Assembly (NCBI GenBank): GCA_014239855.1
Contig: JAAZXY010000008.1
Span: 1 to 64,000 of the forward strand
Reading direction: 5' to 3'
Source: Acidimicrobiales bacterium
GTDB lineage: Bacteria; Actinomycetota; Acidimicrobiia; Acidimicrobiales; MedAcidi-G1
Length of the DNA: 64,000 bases
Below the pieces are notes generated by a model that was given only the letters and a program-made list of their open reading frames with translations, was not told the DNA's origin and did not search any database. The first letter of the stretch is position 1. Every line of letters starts with the position of its first letter. Positions 40,792 through 52,540 of this stretch are shown piece by piece. Made by a program: the position numbers and the translations under genes.

Positions 40792-41423
40792 TGGACGCCT
40801 TTGTCTTCCTGGTCAGCGCGGCCATCGTGTTGACCGGTGCCGTGGGCGTGCTGACGTCGCGCAACCCGGTCCACGCCGCCCTGTTCCTGGTCCAGACCCT
40901 GTTCGGCGTCGCCGTGCTGTTCGTCCTCCAGGACGCCACGTTCCTGGCCGCCGTGCAGGTCATCGTCTACGCGGGCGCCGTGGTCATCCTCTTCCTGTTC
41001 GTGATCATGCTGTTGGGCGTCGACCGGGCCGAGGACCTCGGCGTGGAGCCCATTGTCGGCCAGCGTCCGGTGGCCGCGGTGATCGGCGCCTCGCTCATGG
41101 GACTGCTGCTCACCCTGCTGCTGGTGGCCACCGATGGTCCGACGGGTGCCCCCGGTCGGACGGCACCGCTGGGCGACGCCGGGGACAACACCCGGCGCCT
41201 CGGCGAGGCCCTGTTCACCGGTCATGTGTTCGCGGTGGAGTTGACCGCCCTGCTGCTGACCGTCGCCGTGGTGGGTGCCGTGGTGCTGGCCCGGACCGTC
41301 AAGGGTCCGCTGCAGCCGTTGCCGGTGGTCGTGGTGGCCACGGCCACCGAGCCTGATGAACCGGCCGATGAAGGGGCCGAAGAAGAGGCCGAAGAAGAGG
41401 CCAAAGAAGAGGGAAGCGCCTGA
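40791..41423 (+). CDS. nuoJ: NADH-quinone oxidoreductase subunit J (complex I-1)
   Basis: 210 residues, five membrane spans. The conserved third helix reads AAVQVIVYAGAVVILFLFVIML, with the pi-bulge region typical of NuoJ. The C-terminus ends in a highly acidic Glu/Ala tract (about 25 residues), which the complex I-2 copy lacks. One-base overlaps with nuoI and nuoK. Confidence 0.93.
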   Translation: MDAFVFLVSAAIVLTGAVGVLTSRNPVHAALFLVQTLFGVAVLFVLQDATFLAAVQVIVYAGAVVILFLFVIMLLGVDRAEDLGVEPIVGQRPVAAVIGASLMGLLLTLLLVATDGPTGAPGRTAPLGDAGDNTRRLGEALFTGHVFAVELTALLLTVAVVGAVVLARTVKGPLQPLPVVVVATATEPDEPADEGAEEEAEEEAKEEGSA

Positions 41424-41728
41424 TGGTGGTGACCACCTCCTGGTACCTGGCGTTGGGTGCCGTGCTGTTCTCGCTCGGTGCCGTGGGCCTGCTGACCCGC
41501 CGCAACCCGCTGATCATGTTCATGTGCGTCGAACTGATGCTCAACGCCGTGAACCTCACCTTCGTGAGCCTCGGCGCCGAACTGGGTGACCTGGGCGGCC
41601 AACTCTCGGTGTTCTTCGTGCTCGTGGTGGCGGCGGCCGAGGTCGTGGTCGGCCTGGGGATCATCGTGGCCATCATGCGGCGTCGCCAGGGTGCGACGGC
41701 CGACGACCTCTCGGTCCTGGGGGGTTAG
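41423..41728 (+). CDS. nuoK: NADH-quinone oxidoreductase subunit K (complex I-1)
   Basis: 101 residues, three membrane spans. The two membrane glutamates of the proton path are in CVELMLNAVN and AAAEVVVGLG. Normal length. Confidence 0.94.
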   Translation: MVVTTSWYLALGAVLFSLGAVGLLTRRNPLIMFMCVELMLNAVNLTFVSLGAELGDLGGQLSVFFVLVVAAAEVVVGLGIIVAIMRRRQGATADDLSVLGG

Positions 41729-41731
41729 GGC

Positions 41732-44088
41732 GTGCTCGATCTGGTCTGGTTGATCCCCGCGCTGCCCCTGGCCGGCTTCCTGGTGCTGACCTTCGGTGGA
41801 AAGCGGCTCGGCGAGCCGTGGGCCGGCTGGCTGGCCACCGGGGCCATGGCCGGCTCCTTCCTGGCCACCGTCGGCGTGTTCCTGGACCTGGTGGGGCGCG
41901 ACGTCCACGACCGGCGATCGGTGACCACGCTGTTCGAATGGATGCCGGCCGGCGACCTCCGGGTCGACGTGGGCTTCCTGGCTGATCCGCTGTCGCTCAC
42001 CATGTGCCTGTTCGTCACCGGCGTGGGCACCCTCATCCACCTGTACTCCATCGGGTACATGCACGGTGACGGCGACTTCCCCCGCTTCTTCACCTACCTG
42101 AACCTGTTCGCCTTCTCCATGCTGATGCTGGTCCTGGGCGACAACCTGCTGTTGACCTTCCTGGGCTGGGAGGGCGTCGGCGCATGCTCCTACCTGCTCA
42201 TCTCGTTCTGGTTCACCGACGAGGCCAACGCCACGGCGGGCAAGAAGGCCTTCGTGACCAACCGGATCGGCGACTGGGGCTTCATGGTCGCCATCTTCCT
42301 GACGTTCTTCACGTTCGGGTCGGTGGCCTACGTGGACGTGCTGGACACCACGGCGGCCGGCACCGTCGCCCAGTCCACGGCCACCTTCATCGCCGTGATG
42401 CTCTTCGTGGGGGCCATCGGCAAGTCGGCCCAGTTCCCGCTCTACCTGTGGCTGCCCGACGCCATGGCCGGTCCCACGCCCGTCTCGGCGCTCATCCACG
42501 CGGCGACCATGGTCACCTCGGGCATCTACCTGTTGACCAGGGTCAACCCGATCATCGCCGATGCCGCCGACTGGGTGCCCACCATGATCGCCTGGACGGG
42601 TGCCGGCACGGCCCTGTTCGCGGCGACCATCGCCGTGGCCCAGCGCGACATCAAGAAGGTGCTGGCCTATTCCACGGTCAGCCAGCTCGGCTACATGTTC
42701 CTGGCTGTCGGCTGTGGCGCCTACGTGGCCGCCGTGTTCCACATGATCACCCACGCCTTCTTCAAGGCGCTGCTGTTCCTGGGTTCCGGCTCGGTCATCC
42801 ACGGGATGGACGGCGACCAGGACATGGCCCACTACGGCGGGCTGCGTCGCTTCATGCCCATCACGGCCAGCACGTTCATCATCGGCTGGTTGGCCATCGC
42901 CGGCGTGCCGCCCTTCGCCGGCTTCTGGTCCAAGGACGAGATCCTGGCCTTCGCCTGGAACGAGAGCCCCCTGTTGTGGGCCGTCGGCCTGGTGACCGCC
43001 GTGCTGACCGCCTTCTACATGACCCGTCAGGTGGTGCTCACCTTCTTCGGTCGCCACCGCTTCGCCGACCCACGACCCGACGAGGTGGACGCCGCATGGG
43101 CAGCCCGTCTGGCCGGCGCCGACGAAGTGGTCGGTGCCGCCCGTAGCGCGGTGACCGACGCCGAGGCGGCACTCGAGACCCGTCGGACGGCAGTCGCTGC
43201 GGCCGGCGACGCCCTGACGGCGGCCATGGCTTCCGCCGCGGCCGGTCCCGCTGCTGCCGCCGACGGCGATGCCGACAGTGATGCCGCGGGCCCCTCATCG
43301 GAGGATCTGGCCGCGGCCGTGCTGTCCGCCGAGCAGGCCGTCGAGGCCGCCCGTGCCGCCGAGGCCGAAGCCGAGGCCGTGCTGGCGGCAGCCGTCGACG
43401 CCGTGACGGCCGCCGAGGCCGCGGCAGCCGGGGTCCGCGCTGCAGCCGACGTTCGTCCCGACCTGCCCGCCCTGGCTCTGGCCGGCGTCCCCGACGTGGG
43501 TGCGGTGGCTGACGAGTTGCCCGACACGGTGGCCGGCCGCGCCGCCCACCACCCGCACGAGTCCCCGTGGACCATGGCCCTCCCGCTGGTCGTCCTGGCC
43601 GGTCTGAGCGTGCTCGGCGGCCTCATCCAGCTGCCCTTTTCGTCGGCCACCAAGCGCCTCGAGCACTGGTTGGAGCCCACGCTGTTCCACAACGAGGTCC
43701 ACCTGTCCATCGGTGCCGGCACCCTGTGGGTGCTGGCCCTCATCGCGGTGGCTGGTGGAGCGGTGGGCATCGCCGTGGCCGTGGCGGCCTACGGGCAGCG
43801 ACGCATCGACCACACCACCTTCGAGCGCCCGATCCTGGCTGATGCCTGGCGATTCGACCGGAAGGTGTCGGACTTCATGGGCGGCCCGGGCCGTACCGGC
43901 TTCGACGCCACGGCGGCCTTCGATCGCCGGGTGGTCGACGGTGCGGTCGAGGGCGTGGCCACCCTGGTCCGCCGGGAGGCCGGCCTCCTCCGCCGATTCC
44001 ACAACGGCCTGGTCCGCACCTACGCGGCGGGCATCGGGGTCGGGGCCGTGGGCCTCGTGCTCTGGTTCCTCTCGAGGAGCAGCTTCTG

Positions 44089-44089
<1 letters not shown>
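41732..44089 (+). CDS. nuoL: NADH-quinone oxidoreductase subunit L (complex I-1) with large Ala-rich insertion
   Basis: 785 residues from GTG, against roughly 610-660 usually. The antiporter-like core is standard: GWEGVGACSYLLISFW, FLWLPDAM-type LYLWLPDAMAGPTPVSALIHAATMV, and the HITHAFFKALLF region. After FFGRHRF at about residue 440 comes an insertion of about 150 residues (about 447-600). It is almost entirely Ala, Glu, Asp and Val with a heptad-like pattern, as in a coiled coil. The normal sequence resumes at HPHESPW. The inserted segment keeps the high-GC codon use of its neighbours. The complex I-2 NuoL lacks it. Confidence 0.95.
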
Positions 44090-45689
<1,600 letters not shown>

Positions 45690-45690
<1 letters not shown>

Positions 45691-47231
45691 TGTCGAATCC
45701 GCTGCTGGCCAACGTCGTCACCCCCGAGGTCCTGTGGTGGGCCCTGATCCCGGTGATCCTGCTCTCGGCCGGCGGGATGCTGCTGCTGACCGTGGCCTCG
45801 GTCGTACGCCGCCTGTCCGACGTCGTACCCCAGGCCTGGACGGTCGTCACCGGACTGGCCGTGCTGGTGGCCTCGGTGCCCATGTGGAACGAGGTGCGCA
45901 GCGGCGGGCCCCGCTCGTACCTGGGCGGCATGGTCGCCGTCGACGGTTCCACGGTGCTGGTCACCGCCATGCTGGCCGCCGCCGTGGTGGCCACCGCCCT
46001 GCTGGCCCGCCCGTACCTGGCCCGTGAGGACCTGCCGGGCGTCGAGTTGTACGTCCTGCTCATGCTGTCGGCCGCCGGTGGCGTGGTCATGGCTTCGGCC
46101 GACGACCTCATCGTCCTCTTCCTGGGCCTGGAGATCCTGTCGATCGCCGTGTACGTGCTGGCCGCCCTGCACCTGCGGCGCATCGAATCCCAGGAGGCGG
46201 CGCTCAAGTACTTCGTGCTCGGAGCATTCGCCTCGGCGTTCCTGCTCTACGGCATGGCGTTGCTCTACGGCGCCACCGGTTCGACCCGCCTGGCCCTGAT
46301 CGCCGAGCACCTCTCGTCGGTGGTGCTGCTCGACGACGGGATGCTGCTGGCCGGCATCGCCCTGCTGCTGGTCGGCCTGGCCTTCAAGGTGGCCGCCGTG
46401 CCGTTCCACGCCTGGACGCCCGACGTCTACCAGGGGGCGCCCAGCCCGGTGGTGGCGTGGATGGCCGCCGGCGTGAAGGCCGCGGGCTTCGCGGCGATGG
46501 TGCGGGTTCTCGTGGTGGCCCTCGGGACCCACGCCTCGGACTGGTCGCCGGCCGTGGCCGTGCTGGCCGGCCTCAGCGTGGTGGTCGGTGCCTCGGTCGC
46601 CGTCCTGCAGACCGACGTGCGCCGCATGCTGGCCTACTCGTCCATCGCCCACGCCGGCTTCCTGCTGCTGGGCGTGCAGGCCGCCGATGCCCGGGGCACC
46701 GCGGCGGTCTACGCCTACCTGGTCGTCTACACCCTGCTGGCCACCGGTAGCTTCGCCGTGCTCACCGTCATGGGCGGCCCGGGCGACTCCGCCCACTCGC
46801 TCGACGACTACCGGGGCCTGGCTCGTCGCCGACCAGCGCTGGCCGGGGCGTTCACCATCCTGCTGCTGGGACAGGCCGGTGTGCCGTTCACCGGCGGGTT
46901 CGTGGCCAAGTTGGGCGTGCTGGCCGCCGCGGTCGAGGGCCGGGGCTACTGGGTGGCCGGCGTGGCCATGCTGGCCGCCGCCATCGCCGCCTTCGTCTAC
47001 CTGCGCATCCTCGTCGCGATGTATCTGGAGGATGGGTACCTGGAAGATGCCGGGGATACCGGGGATACCGGGGATACCGGGGATGCCGAAGGAACCGGAG
47101 ACACCGGTGTTCCGTTGGGCGCCAGGGTGGTCATCGGGGTGTCGTGTGTCAGCGTGCTGGCCATCGGGATCGTGCCCGGACCCCTCATGGACCTGGCCCG
47201 TGACGCCGTCCCCGTGCTGGTCGGGGGCTGA
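45690..47231 (+). CDS. nuoN: NADH-quinone oxidoreductase subunit N (complex I-1)
   Basis: 513 residues, last of the complete nuoA-N set. Core motifs include FLGLEILSIAVYVLAAL, AFKVAAVPFHAWTPDVYQGAPSP and RMLAYSSIAHAGFLLLG. Close to the C-terminus (residues about 450-470) a loop contains a Thr-Gly-Asp tandem repeat encoded by a 9-bp microsatellite, followed by a final membrane span. The intergenic gap to the second nuo cluster is 109 bp. Confidence 0.94.
47051..47086 (+). repeat. 9-bp tandem repeat inside nuoN (four copies)
   Basis: CGGGGATAC at 47051, 47060 and 47069, with a fourth copy CGGGGATGC at 47078. The array is in frame and encodes a Gly-Asp-Thr repeat, so copy-number change would lengthen a loop by three residues without breaking the gene. 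Confidence 0.9.
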
Positions 47232-47326
47232 TCGTGGACCCGTTCACATCCGGTAACCTGCCCGGGTCGTCGGGCCCGTCGTTGGGATCGTCGTCTCGTT
47301 CGTCGTCGTCCATCCGCCCGATTCGT

Positions 47327-47332
47327 TAGGTT
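47327..47332 (+). promoter_or_regulatory. Candidate -10 element for the second nuo cluster
   Basis: TAGGTT ends 8 nt before the GTG of nuoA-2, with no Shine-Dalgarno. It is the same hexamer as at proC. A TTCGTC 22 bp upstream is a poor -35. It would give complex I-2 a promoter of its own in the 109-bp gap, which otherwise holds TCG-rich low-complexity sequence. Confidence 0.35.
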
Positions 47333-47340
47333 CTCCCTTC

Positions 47341-47706
47341 GTGTCCGACTTCCTTCGCAGCTGGCTCGTGCTGGTCGTCTTCGGCGGCCTCGCCGTGCTG
47401 TTGGTGTCGGCGTTCCTGGGCCTGGGCAGCCTGCTCCGACCGTCGCGTGACACCCCGCAGAAGGTCATGAACTACGAGTCCGGTGTCGACCCGCAGGGCG
47501 ACATGTGGAGCCAGTCCAACATCCGGTACTACGTGTTCGCCCTGATGTTCGTGCTGTTCGACGTGGAGGCCGTGTTCATCTTCCCGTGGGCCACCCGCCT
47601 CGAGGTCTACGACGTGTTCGGCCTCGTCGAGATGGCCATCTTCATCTTCATCCTGGCCCTCGGGCTGTTCTACGCCTGGCGCAAGCGCCTGCTCCGGTGG
47701 ATCTGA
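47341..47706 (+). CDS. nuoA: NADH-quinone oxidoreductase-type subunit A (complex I-2)
   Basis: 121 residues from GTG, normal length. Three membrane spans and the conserved loop [32 protein letters not shown]. It differs strongly from the first copy in loop sequence and tail, so the two are not a recent duplication. First gene of the 11-subunit set. Confidence 0.93.
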   Translation: MSDFLRSWLVLVVFGGLAVLLVSAFLGLGSLLRPSRDTPQKVMNYESGVDPQGDMWSQSNIRYYVFALMFVLFDVEAVFIFPWATRLEVYDVFGLVEMAIFIFILALGLFYAWRKRLLRWI

Positions 47707-47734
47707 GCGGGCGTCGGTAGGGGAGGAACGGACC

Positions 47735-48235
47735 ATGGGACTCGTAGAGAACGGCAAGCTGCCGAAGCCGCTGACCAAGCTGCTCAACGTCAGCCGCAAA
47801 TACTCCCTCTGGGTGTACCAGTGGGGTCTGGCGTGCTGCGCCATCGAGATGGGCGCGGCGTTCGCCTCGCCCCGCTACGACGTGATGCGCCTCGGCGTCA
47901 TCCCCTTCCCGGCCAGCCCCCGCCAGGCCGACCTCGTGGTCGTGTCGGGCACGGTGACCGACAAGATGGCTCCGGCCGTCCGGCGCCTCTACGAGCAGAT
48001 GCCCGAGCCCAAGTACGTGATCTCGATGGGTTCGTGCGCCAACTGCGGCGGCCCGTACTGGGACAGCTACTCGGTGACCAAGGGCGTGGATCAGATCATC
48101 CCGGTGGACGTCTACGTCCCGGGCTGCCCGCCGCGTCCGGAGGCCCTCCTGGAGGGCATCGTGCTGCTCCAGGAGCGCATCGCCACCGAGGACATGACCG
48201 AACGATGGACAGGTGATCCAATTGTCGTCACCTGA
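47735..48235 (+). CDS. nuoB: NADH-quinone oxidoreductase-type subunit B (complex I-2)
   Basis: 166 residues, with a GGGAGGAA ribosome-binding site. All four N2-cluster cysteines are present: [18 protein letters not shown], and PGCPPRPE. It lacks the N- and C-terminal extensions of the first copy. Its 3' end overlaps nuoC-2 by 23 bp through a tandem duplication. Confidence 0.95.
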   Translation: MGLVENGKLPKPLTKLLNVSRKYSLWVYQWGLACCAIEMGAAFASPRYDVMRLGVIPFPASPRQADLVVVSGTVTDKMAPAVRRLYEQMPEPKYVISMGSCANCGGPYWDSYSVTKGVDQIIPVDVYVPGCPPRPEALLEGIVLLQERIATEDMTERWTGDPIVVT

Positions 48236-48950
48236 TACCGCGTCGTCACCTGATACCGAGTTGCCTGACGCCCCGACCGACGCGCCGCGCGACGCACTGG
48301 TCGCCGCGCTGGCTGATGCGTTGGGAAGCAATCTGGTGGAGAGCCACGTCGAGCCGGGCGTCGACGTCTGGGTCCGGGTGACCGCGGAGGCCTGGGTCGA
48401 GACGGCGACCGTCCTGCGGGACCGCTGCGCCATGACGTACTTCAACTTCCTGTCGGCCGTCGACTGGATGCCGTCTCCCTACGGACGCGACATGGACGCC
48501 CAGGTGGATCTGTCCCCGGATGCATCCGACGGGTCGGACGCCACCGCTGGTGCGGCCGGTTCGGATGCGTTCGAGACGGGAGTGGCCGGCGGCGAGACCC
48601 GCTTCCAGCTGCTGGCCCGGGTCCATGACCCGGTGGGCCATGTGGGCATCACCATCAAGGCCGACCTGACGGGCGACCGGCCCGAGGTCGACTCGTGGAT
48701 CGGCGTCTATCCCGGCGCCGACTGGCACGAGCGTGAGGCGTGGGAGATGTTCGGCATCTCGTTCCGGAACCACCCCAACCAGGTGCACCTCTACCTGCCG
48801 TCGCACTTCGAGGGGAACCCGTTGCGCAAGGACTACCCGCTGTTGGCCCGCCGGGTGAAGCCCTGGCCGGGCATTGTCGACGTCGAGCTCATGCCCGGCG
48901 GAGATGACGAGGCCGATGGCGCCGAGGCCGAAGCAGGAGAGGCGTCGTGA
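48213..48950 (+). CDS. nuoC: NADH-quinone oxidoreductase-type subunit C (complex I-2)
   Basis: 245 residues from the GTG at 48213, inside the end of nuoB-2. The signature [18 protein letters not shown] and [12 protein letters not shown] is intact. An acidic Ser/Asp/Ala insertion (about residues 98-125) interrupts the core. The N-terminus contains a repeated SSPDT unit, and the C-terminus is an acidic tail. A downstream in-frame start would avoid the overlap, but the frame has no obvious alternative with a ribosome-binding site. Confidence 0.9.
   Translation: MIQLSSPDTASSPDTELPDAPTDAPRDALVAALADALGSNLVESHVEPGVDVWVRVTAEAWVETATVLRDRCAMTYFNFLSAVDWMPSPYGRDMDAQVDLSPDASDGSDATAGAAGSDAFETGVAGGETRFQLLARVHDPVGHVGITIKADLTGDRPEVDSWIGVYPGADWHEREAWEMFGISFRNHPNQVHLYLPSHFEGNPLRKDYPLLARRVKPWPGIVDVELMPGGDDEADGAEAEAGEAS
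48224..48258 (+). repeat. 17-bp direct repeat across the nuoB-2/nuoC-2 overlap
   Basis: GTCGTCACCTGATACCG occurs at 48224-48240 and again at 48242-48258 (period 18). The first copy contains the nuoB-2 stop codon. In the nuoC-2 frame it encodes SSPDT twice. Confidence 0.9.
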
Positions 48951-50119
48951 CCGCGGTGAGCGACCCCCGACAGATGGCCTACATCGCCGGCCAGGCCAGC
49001 GACGCGCGGGTCAACGTCGAGATCGAGACCGAGGGCATGACCCTCAACATCGGCCCCCAGCATCCGGCCACCCACGGCACGCTTCGCATCATCGTCAAGC
49101 TCGATGGCGAGCGGGTGGTGGCCGCCGAACCGGTCATGGGCTACATGCACCGGGGCTACGAGAAGCTCTCCGAGGTCCGGACATACCCGCAGGTCACGAC
49201 GCTGGTCAACCGCATCGACTGGCTGGGCAGCTTCGCCAACGAGGTGCCGTTCATCCTGGCCGCCGAGCGGCTCATGGACGTCGAGGCGCCGCCGCGTGCC
49301 CAGTGGATCCGCACCGCCCTGTTCGAACTCTCGAGGATCGCCAACGTCGTGCTGTTCCTGGGCGACATGGGCGTCCAGTTGGGCGCCGTCACCCCGGTCT
49401 TCTTCGCCTTCCGTGACCGCGAGTTCGTCCTCAACCAGATCGAGGCTGTCACCGGTGGCCGGTTCCACCCCAACTTCGACCGCATCGGCGGGCTGAAGGA
49501 CGACCTCCCCAAGGGCTGGATCGACGAGACGAAGGGCGTGCTGGGCCGCATTCGCACGTTCTGCGACGAGATGGAGGACCTCGTCACCGGTAACGAGATC
49601 TTCCAGTCCCGGACCCGGGGCATCGGCGTGATCCCGGCCGACGTGGGCCTGTCCTACGGGCTGTCGGGCGCCAACATCCGGGCCTCGGGCGTCGACTGGG
49701 ACCTCCGGCGCGACGGCGGCATCGGCCTGGTCCACGACCAGCTGGACTGGAAGGTCTGGACGCATCCCGACGGCGATTCGTTCGCCCGCTACTGGGTGCG
49801 CCTCCAGGAGGTCCGCGAGGCCTGCGACATGGTCGACCAGCTGCTCGACGGCATTCCGTCGGGTCCCGTCATGGCCAAGGTGCCGCGCATCATCAAGGTG
49901 CCGGCCGGTGAGGCCTACGTCGAGACCGAGAACCCGCTGGGCGTCATGGGCTACTACGTGGTGTCCAAGGGCGACCTGGTCCCGTACCGGGTGAAGATCC
50001 GCTCGGCGTCGTTCAACAACGTCTCGATCACGCCGTGGCTGCTGGAGGGCACCTATGTGCCCGACGTGGTCTCGATCCTGGCCAGCCTGTACTTCATCCT
50101 CGGGGACATAGACCGGTGA
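48947..50119 (+). CDS. nuoD: NADH-quinone oxidoreductase-type subunit D (complex I-2)
   Basis: 390 residues from GTG. Quinone-site motifs [24 protein letters not shown] and the C-terminal FILGDIDR are intact. No long N-terminal extension, in contrast to the first copy. It is followed directly by nuoH-2; the nuoE, nuoF and nuoG genes found at this point in the first cluster are absent. Confidence 0.95.
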   Translation: MTAVSDPRQMAYIAGQASDARVNVEIETEGMTLNIGPQHPATHGTLRIIVKLDGERVVAAEPVMGYMHRGYEKLSEVRTYPQVTTLVNRIDWLGSFANEVPFILAAERLMDVEAPPRAQWIRTALFELSRIANVVLFLGDMGVQLGAVTPVFFAFRDREFVLNQIEAVTGGRFHPNFDRIGGLKDDLPKGWIDETKGVLGRIRTFCDEMEDLVTGNEIFQSRTRGIGVIPADVGLSYGLSGANIRASGVDWDLRRDGGIGLVHDQLDWKVWTHPDGDSFARYWVRLQEVREACDMVDQLLDGIPSGPVMAKVPRIIKVPAGEAYVETENPLGVMGYYVVSKGDLVPYRVKIRSASFNNVSITPWLLEGTYVPDVVSILASLYFILGDIDR

Positions 50120-51168
50120 TGGGACCGGTGATGGGCACCCTGACCCTCGCTGTGGAGCTGGCCTGGTGGCAGCAGACCGGCATCCGTGCCGTGGTCGGCC
50201 TGCTGGCCGTGCTGCTGCCCGCCGGCACGCTCGTCTACCTGTTCCTGTTCAAGATGATGAGCTTCATGCAGAGCCGGCTCGGCCCCATGGAGGCCGGCCC
50301 GTTCGGATCGCTGCAGCTGCTGGCCGAGGTGGGCAAGTTCCTCCAGAAGGAGGACATCATCCCCGAGAAGGCGGACCGGATCGTCTTCAAGGCGGCCCCG
50401 TTCGTGGTGCTCATCTCCACCTTCCTGCTGGTGCTGGTCATCCCGGCCGGCCCCGACGCCTGGTTCATCGACGTCGACACCGGCATCTTCCTGGCCCTCG
50501 CCGTGTCGTCCATCTCGGTCATCGGCATCCTCATGGCCGGTTGGGCGTCGTCGTCGAAGTACTCGCTGCTGGGAGGCCTGCGGGCCGCCGGCCAGCTGGT
50601 GGCCTACGAGCTGCCCCTGGTGCTGGCCGTCATGGGCGTGGTCATCCAGGCCGGCACGCTCAACGTCCAGGAGATCGTCATGGCCCAGGCCACCGGCGAG
50701 ATCTTCGGGTGGGGCGGCATCGGCAACCCGTTCATCATCACGCAGTTCCTGGGCTTCGCCATCTTCCTGGTGGCCGTCCAGGCCGAGCTCACCCAGCCGC
50801 CGTTCGACATGCCGGTGGCCGAGTCCGAGATCGTCACCGGCTACCTCACCGAGTACACCGGCCTCCGCTTCCTGCTGTTCTTCATCGGCGAGTTCGCCAC
50901 GGCCGGCATCTTCTCGGCCCTGGCCGCCACGCTGTTCCTGGGGGGCTGGTACGTGCCGGGCATCGACCCGACCAGCGACCTGTTCAACGTGATCGGCCCG
51001 GCCATCCTGCTGGGCAAGGTCATCCTGGTGGCCTTCCTGATCTTCTGGTTCCGTTTCACCTACCCCCGCTTCCGCGAGGACCAGCTCCAGCAGCTGGCCT
51101 GGAAGGTGCTCATCCCGCTGTCGCTGGCCAACATCGTGCTGACCGGCATCCTGAAGGTGGTCTTCTGA
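50119..51168 (+). CDS. nuoH: NADH-quinone oxidoreductase-type subunit H (complex I-2)
   Basis: 349 residues from the ATG at 50119, which overlaps the nuoD-2 stop; the ATG at 50131 is an alternative. Signatures [46 protein letters not shown] and the quinone-chamber loop [20 protein letters not shown] are present. Shorter than the first copy at both ends. Confidence 0.94.
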   Translation: MGPVMGTLTLAVELAWWQQTGIRAVVGLLAVLLPAGTLVYLFLFKMMSFMQSRLGPMEAGPFGSLQLLAEVGKFLQKEDIIPEKADRIVFKAAPFVVLISTFLLVLVIPAGPDAWFIDVDTGIFLALAVSSISVIGILMAGWASSSKYSLLGGLRAAGQLVAYELPLVLAVMGVVIQAGTLNVQEIVMAQATGEIFGWGGIGNPFIITQFLGFAIFLVAVQAELTQPPFDMPVAESEIVTGYLTEYTGLRFLLFFIGEFATAGIFSALAATLFLGGWYVPGIDPTSDLFNVIGPAILLGKVILVAFLIFWFRFTYPRFREDQLQQLAWKVLIPLSLANIVLTGILKVVF

Positions 51169-51683
51169 TGCCCGCACTACCCACCCTGAAGCTCCCCGGC
51201 CTGCTCAAGGGCCTCGGCGTCACCTTCAAGACCATGGTGCGAACCCTGACCAAGGGGTCCCACACCGTGCAGTACCCGAGGGTCAAGGAGGCGCCGACGG
51301 CGCGGGCCCGCGGTGTCATCACCCTGCACGAGGAGAACTGCACGGCCTGCATGCTGTGTGCCCGCGAATGCCCGGACTGGTGCATCTACATCGAGGGCCA
51401 CAAGTACAAGGCGCCGCCGCGCCGGCCGGGAGGCAAGCCCCGCCAGAAGAACGCCCTGGACCGCTTCGACATCGACTTCGCCCTCTGCATGTACTGCGGG
51501 ATCTGCGTCGAGGTCTGCCCGTTCGAGGCCCTGTTCTGGTCACCGGAGTTCGAGTACTCCGAGCCCAGGCTGGCCGACCTGCTCCACGACAAGGTCAAGC
51601 TCGGGAAGTGGATGGAGACCGTCCCGGACTTCGAGGACTACGAGGCCGGCAGCGAGGCCAAGAAGCTCCAGGTGCCCCGATGA
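51168..51683 (+). CDS. nuoI: NADH-quinone oxidoreductase-type subunit I (complex I-2)
   Basis: 171 residues. Two [4Fe-4S] motifs start at Cys58 ([12 protein letters not shown]) and Cys107 ([12 protein letters not shown]). In an enzyme without NuoEFG, this subunit and NuoB form the only iron-sulfur relay, and NuoI is the likely docking site for an external donor such as ferredoxin. One-base overlap with nuoH-2 and ATGA overlap with nuoJ-2. Confidence 0.95.
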   Translation: MPALPTLKLPGLLKGLGVTFKTMVRTLTKGSHTVQYPRVKEAPTARARGVITLHEENCTACMLCARECPDWCIYIEGHKYKAPPRRPGGKPRQKNALDRFDIDFALCMYCGICVEVCPFEALFWSPEFEYSEPRLADLLHDKVKLGKWMETVPDFEDYEAGSEAKKLQVPR

Positions 51684-52225
51684 GCATGCTGGCCGCGGTC
51701 GCCGACATGGACCGCCTGACCAGCGGCGAGGCCCTGGTGGCCCAGAACGTGGCGTTCGCCGTGATGGCCATCACCATGATCGCCTCGGCGCTTCGCATGG
51801 TCACCACCCGCAACGTGGTGCACGCCGCCCTCTACCTGGTGATCGTGCTGTCCGGGGTGGCCGGCATCTTCATCCTGCTGGGCGCCGAGTTCGTGGGCGT
51901 CACCCAGGTGATGGTCTACATCGGCGCCATCGTCGTCCTGTTCCTGTTCGGCATCATGCTCACCAAGGGCTCCTTCGGCGAGGACGACGGCGTGTCGGGC
52001 GAGCGGCGCCTCATGGCCGGGCTGGTCGGGCTGCTGGTGTTCGGCGTGATGACCGCCGCCCTGGTCGATTCTTTCGCCGACGCCGAGTTGGCCCGCGAGG
52101 CCCCCAGCACCACGGCCGAGATCGCCGACAGCATCTTCAGCGCCTACATCGTTCCCTTCGAAGCCGTGTCGGTCCTGCTGCTGGCCGCGCTCATCGGGGC
52201 CATTGTCGTGGCCCGGCGGGACTGA
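51680..52225 (+). CDS. nuoJ: NADH-quinone oxidoreductase-type subunit J (complex I-2)
   Basis: 181 residues, five membrane spans. The conserved third helix reads [22 protein letters not shown]. No acidic tail, unlike the first copy. Confidence 0.93.
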   Translation: MSMLAAVADMDRLTSGEALVAQNVAFAVMAITMIASALRMVTTRNVVHAALYLVIVLSGVAGIFILLGAEFVGVTQVMVYIGAIVVLFLFGIMLTKGSFGEDDGVSGERRLMAGLVGLLVFGVMTAALVDSFADAELAREAPSTTAEIADSIFSAYIVPFEAVSVLLLAALIGAIVVARRD

Positions 52226-52235
52226 GGGGGCTGAC

Positions 52236-52535
52236 GTGCTGCTGAACCAGTTCCTCATCCTGTCCGCCGTCCTGTTCTCCATCGGCGTGTACGGGGTACT
52301 GGCCCGCCGCAACGGCGTGCTGGTGCTCATGTCCATCGAGCTCATCCTGAACGCCGTGAACATCAACCTCGTGGCCTTCGGGGCCTTCCGGGCGTCGGTG
52401 GGCGGCGAGGTGTTCGCCCTGTTCATCATCGCGGTGGCCGCCGCCGAGGTCGGGGTGGGCCTGGCCATGGTGCTGCTGCTGTACCGCAACCGTCGATCCA
52501 TCGATCTCACCCTGATCGACCAGTTGAGGGGCTGA
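52236..52535 (+). CDS. nuoK: NADH-quinone oxidoreductase-type subunit K (complex I-2)
   Basis: 99 residues from the GTG at 52236, chosen because it gives the normal [16 protein letters not shown] beginning. Three spans, with the membrane glutamates in [10 protein letters not shown] and [10 protein letters not shown]. Confidence 0.93.
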   Translation: MLLNQFLILSAVLFSIGVYGVLARRNGVLVLMSIELILNAVNINLVAFGAFRASVGGEVFALFIIAVAAAEVGVGLAMVLLLYRNRRSIDLTLIDQLRG

Positions 52536-52540
52536 TCACC

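Noticed and set aside
47051-47086. CRISPR-like short repeats
   Set aside because: Nine-base contiguous in-frame microsatellite without spacers; no cas genes anywhere in the window.
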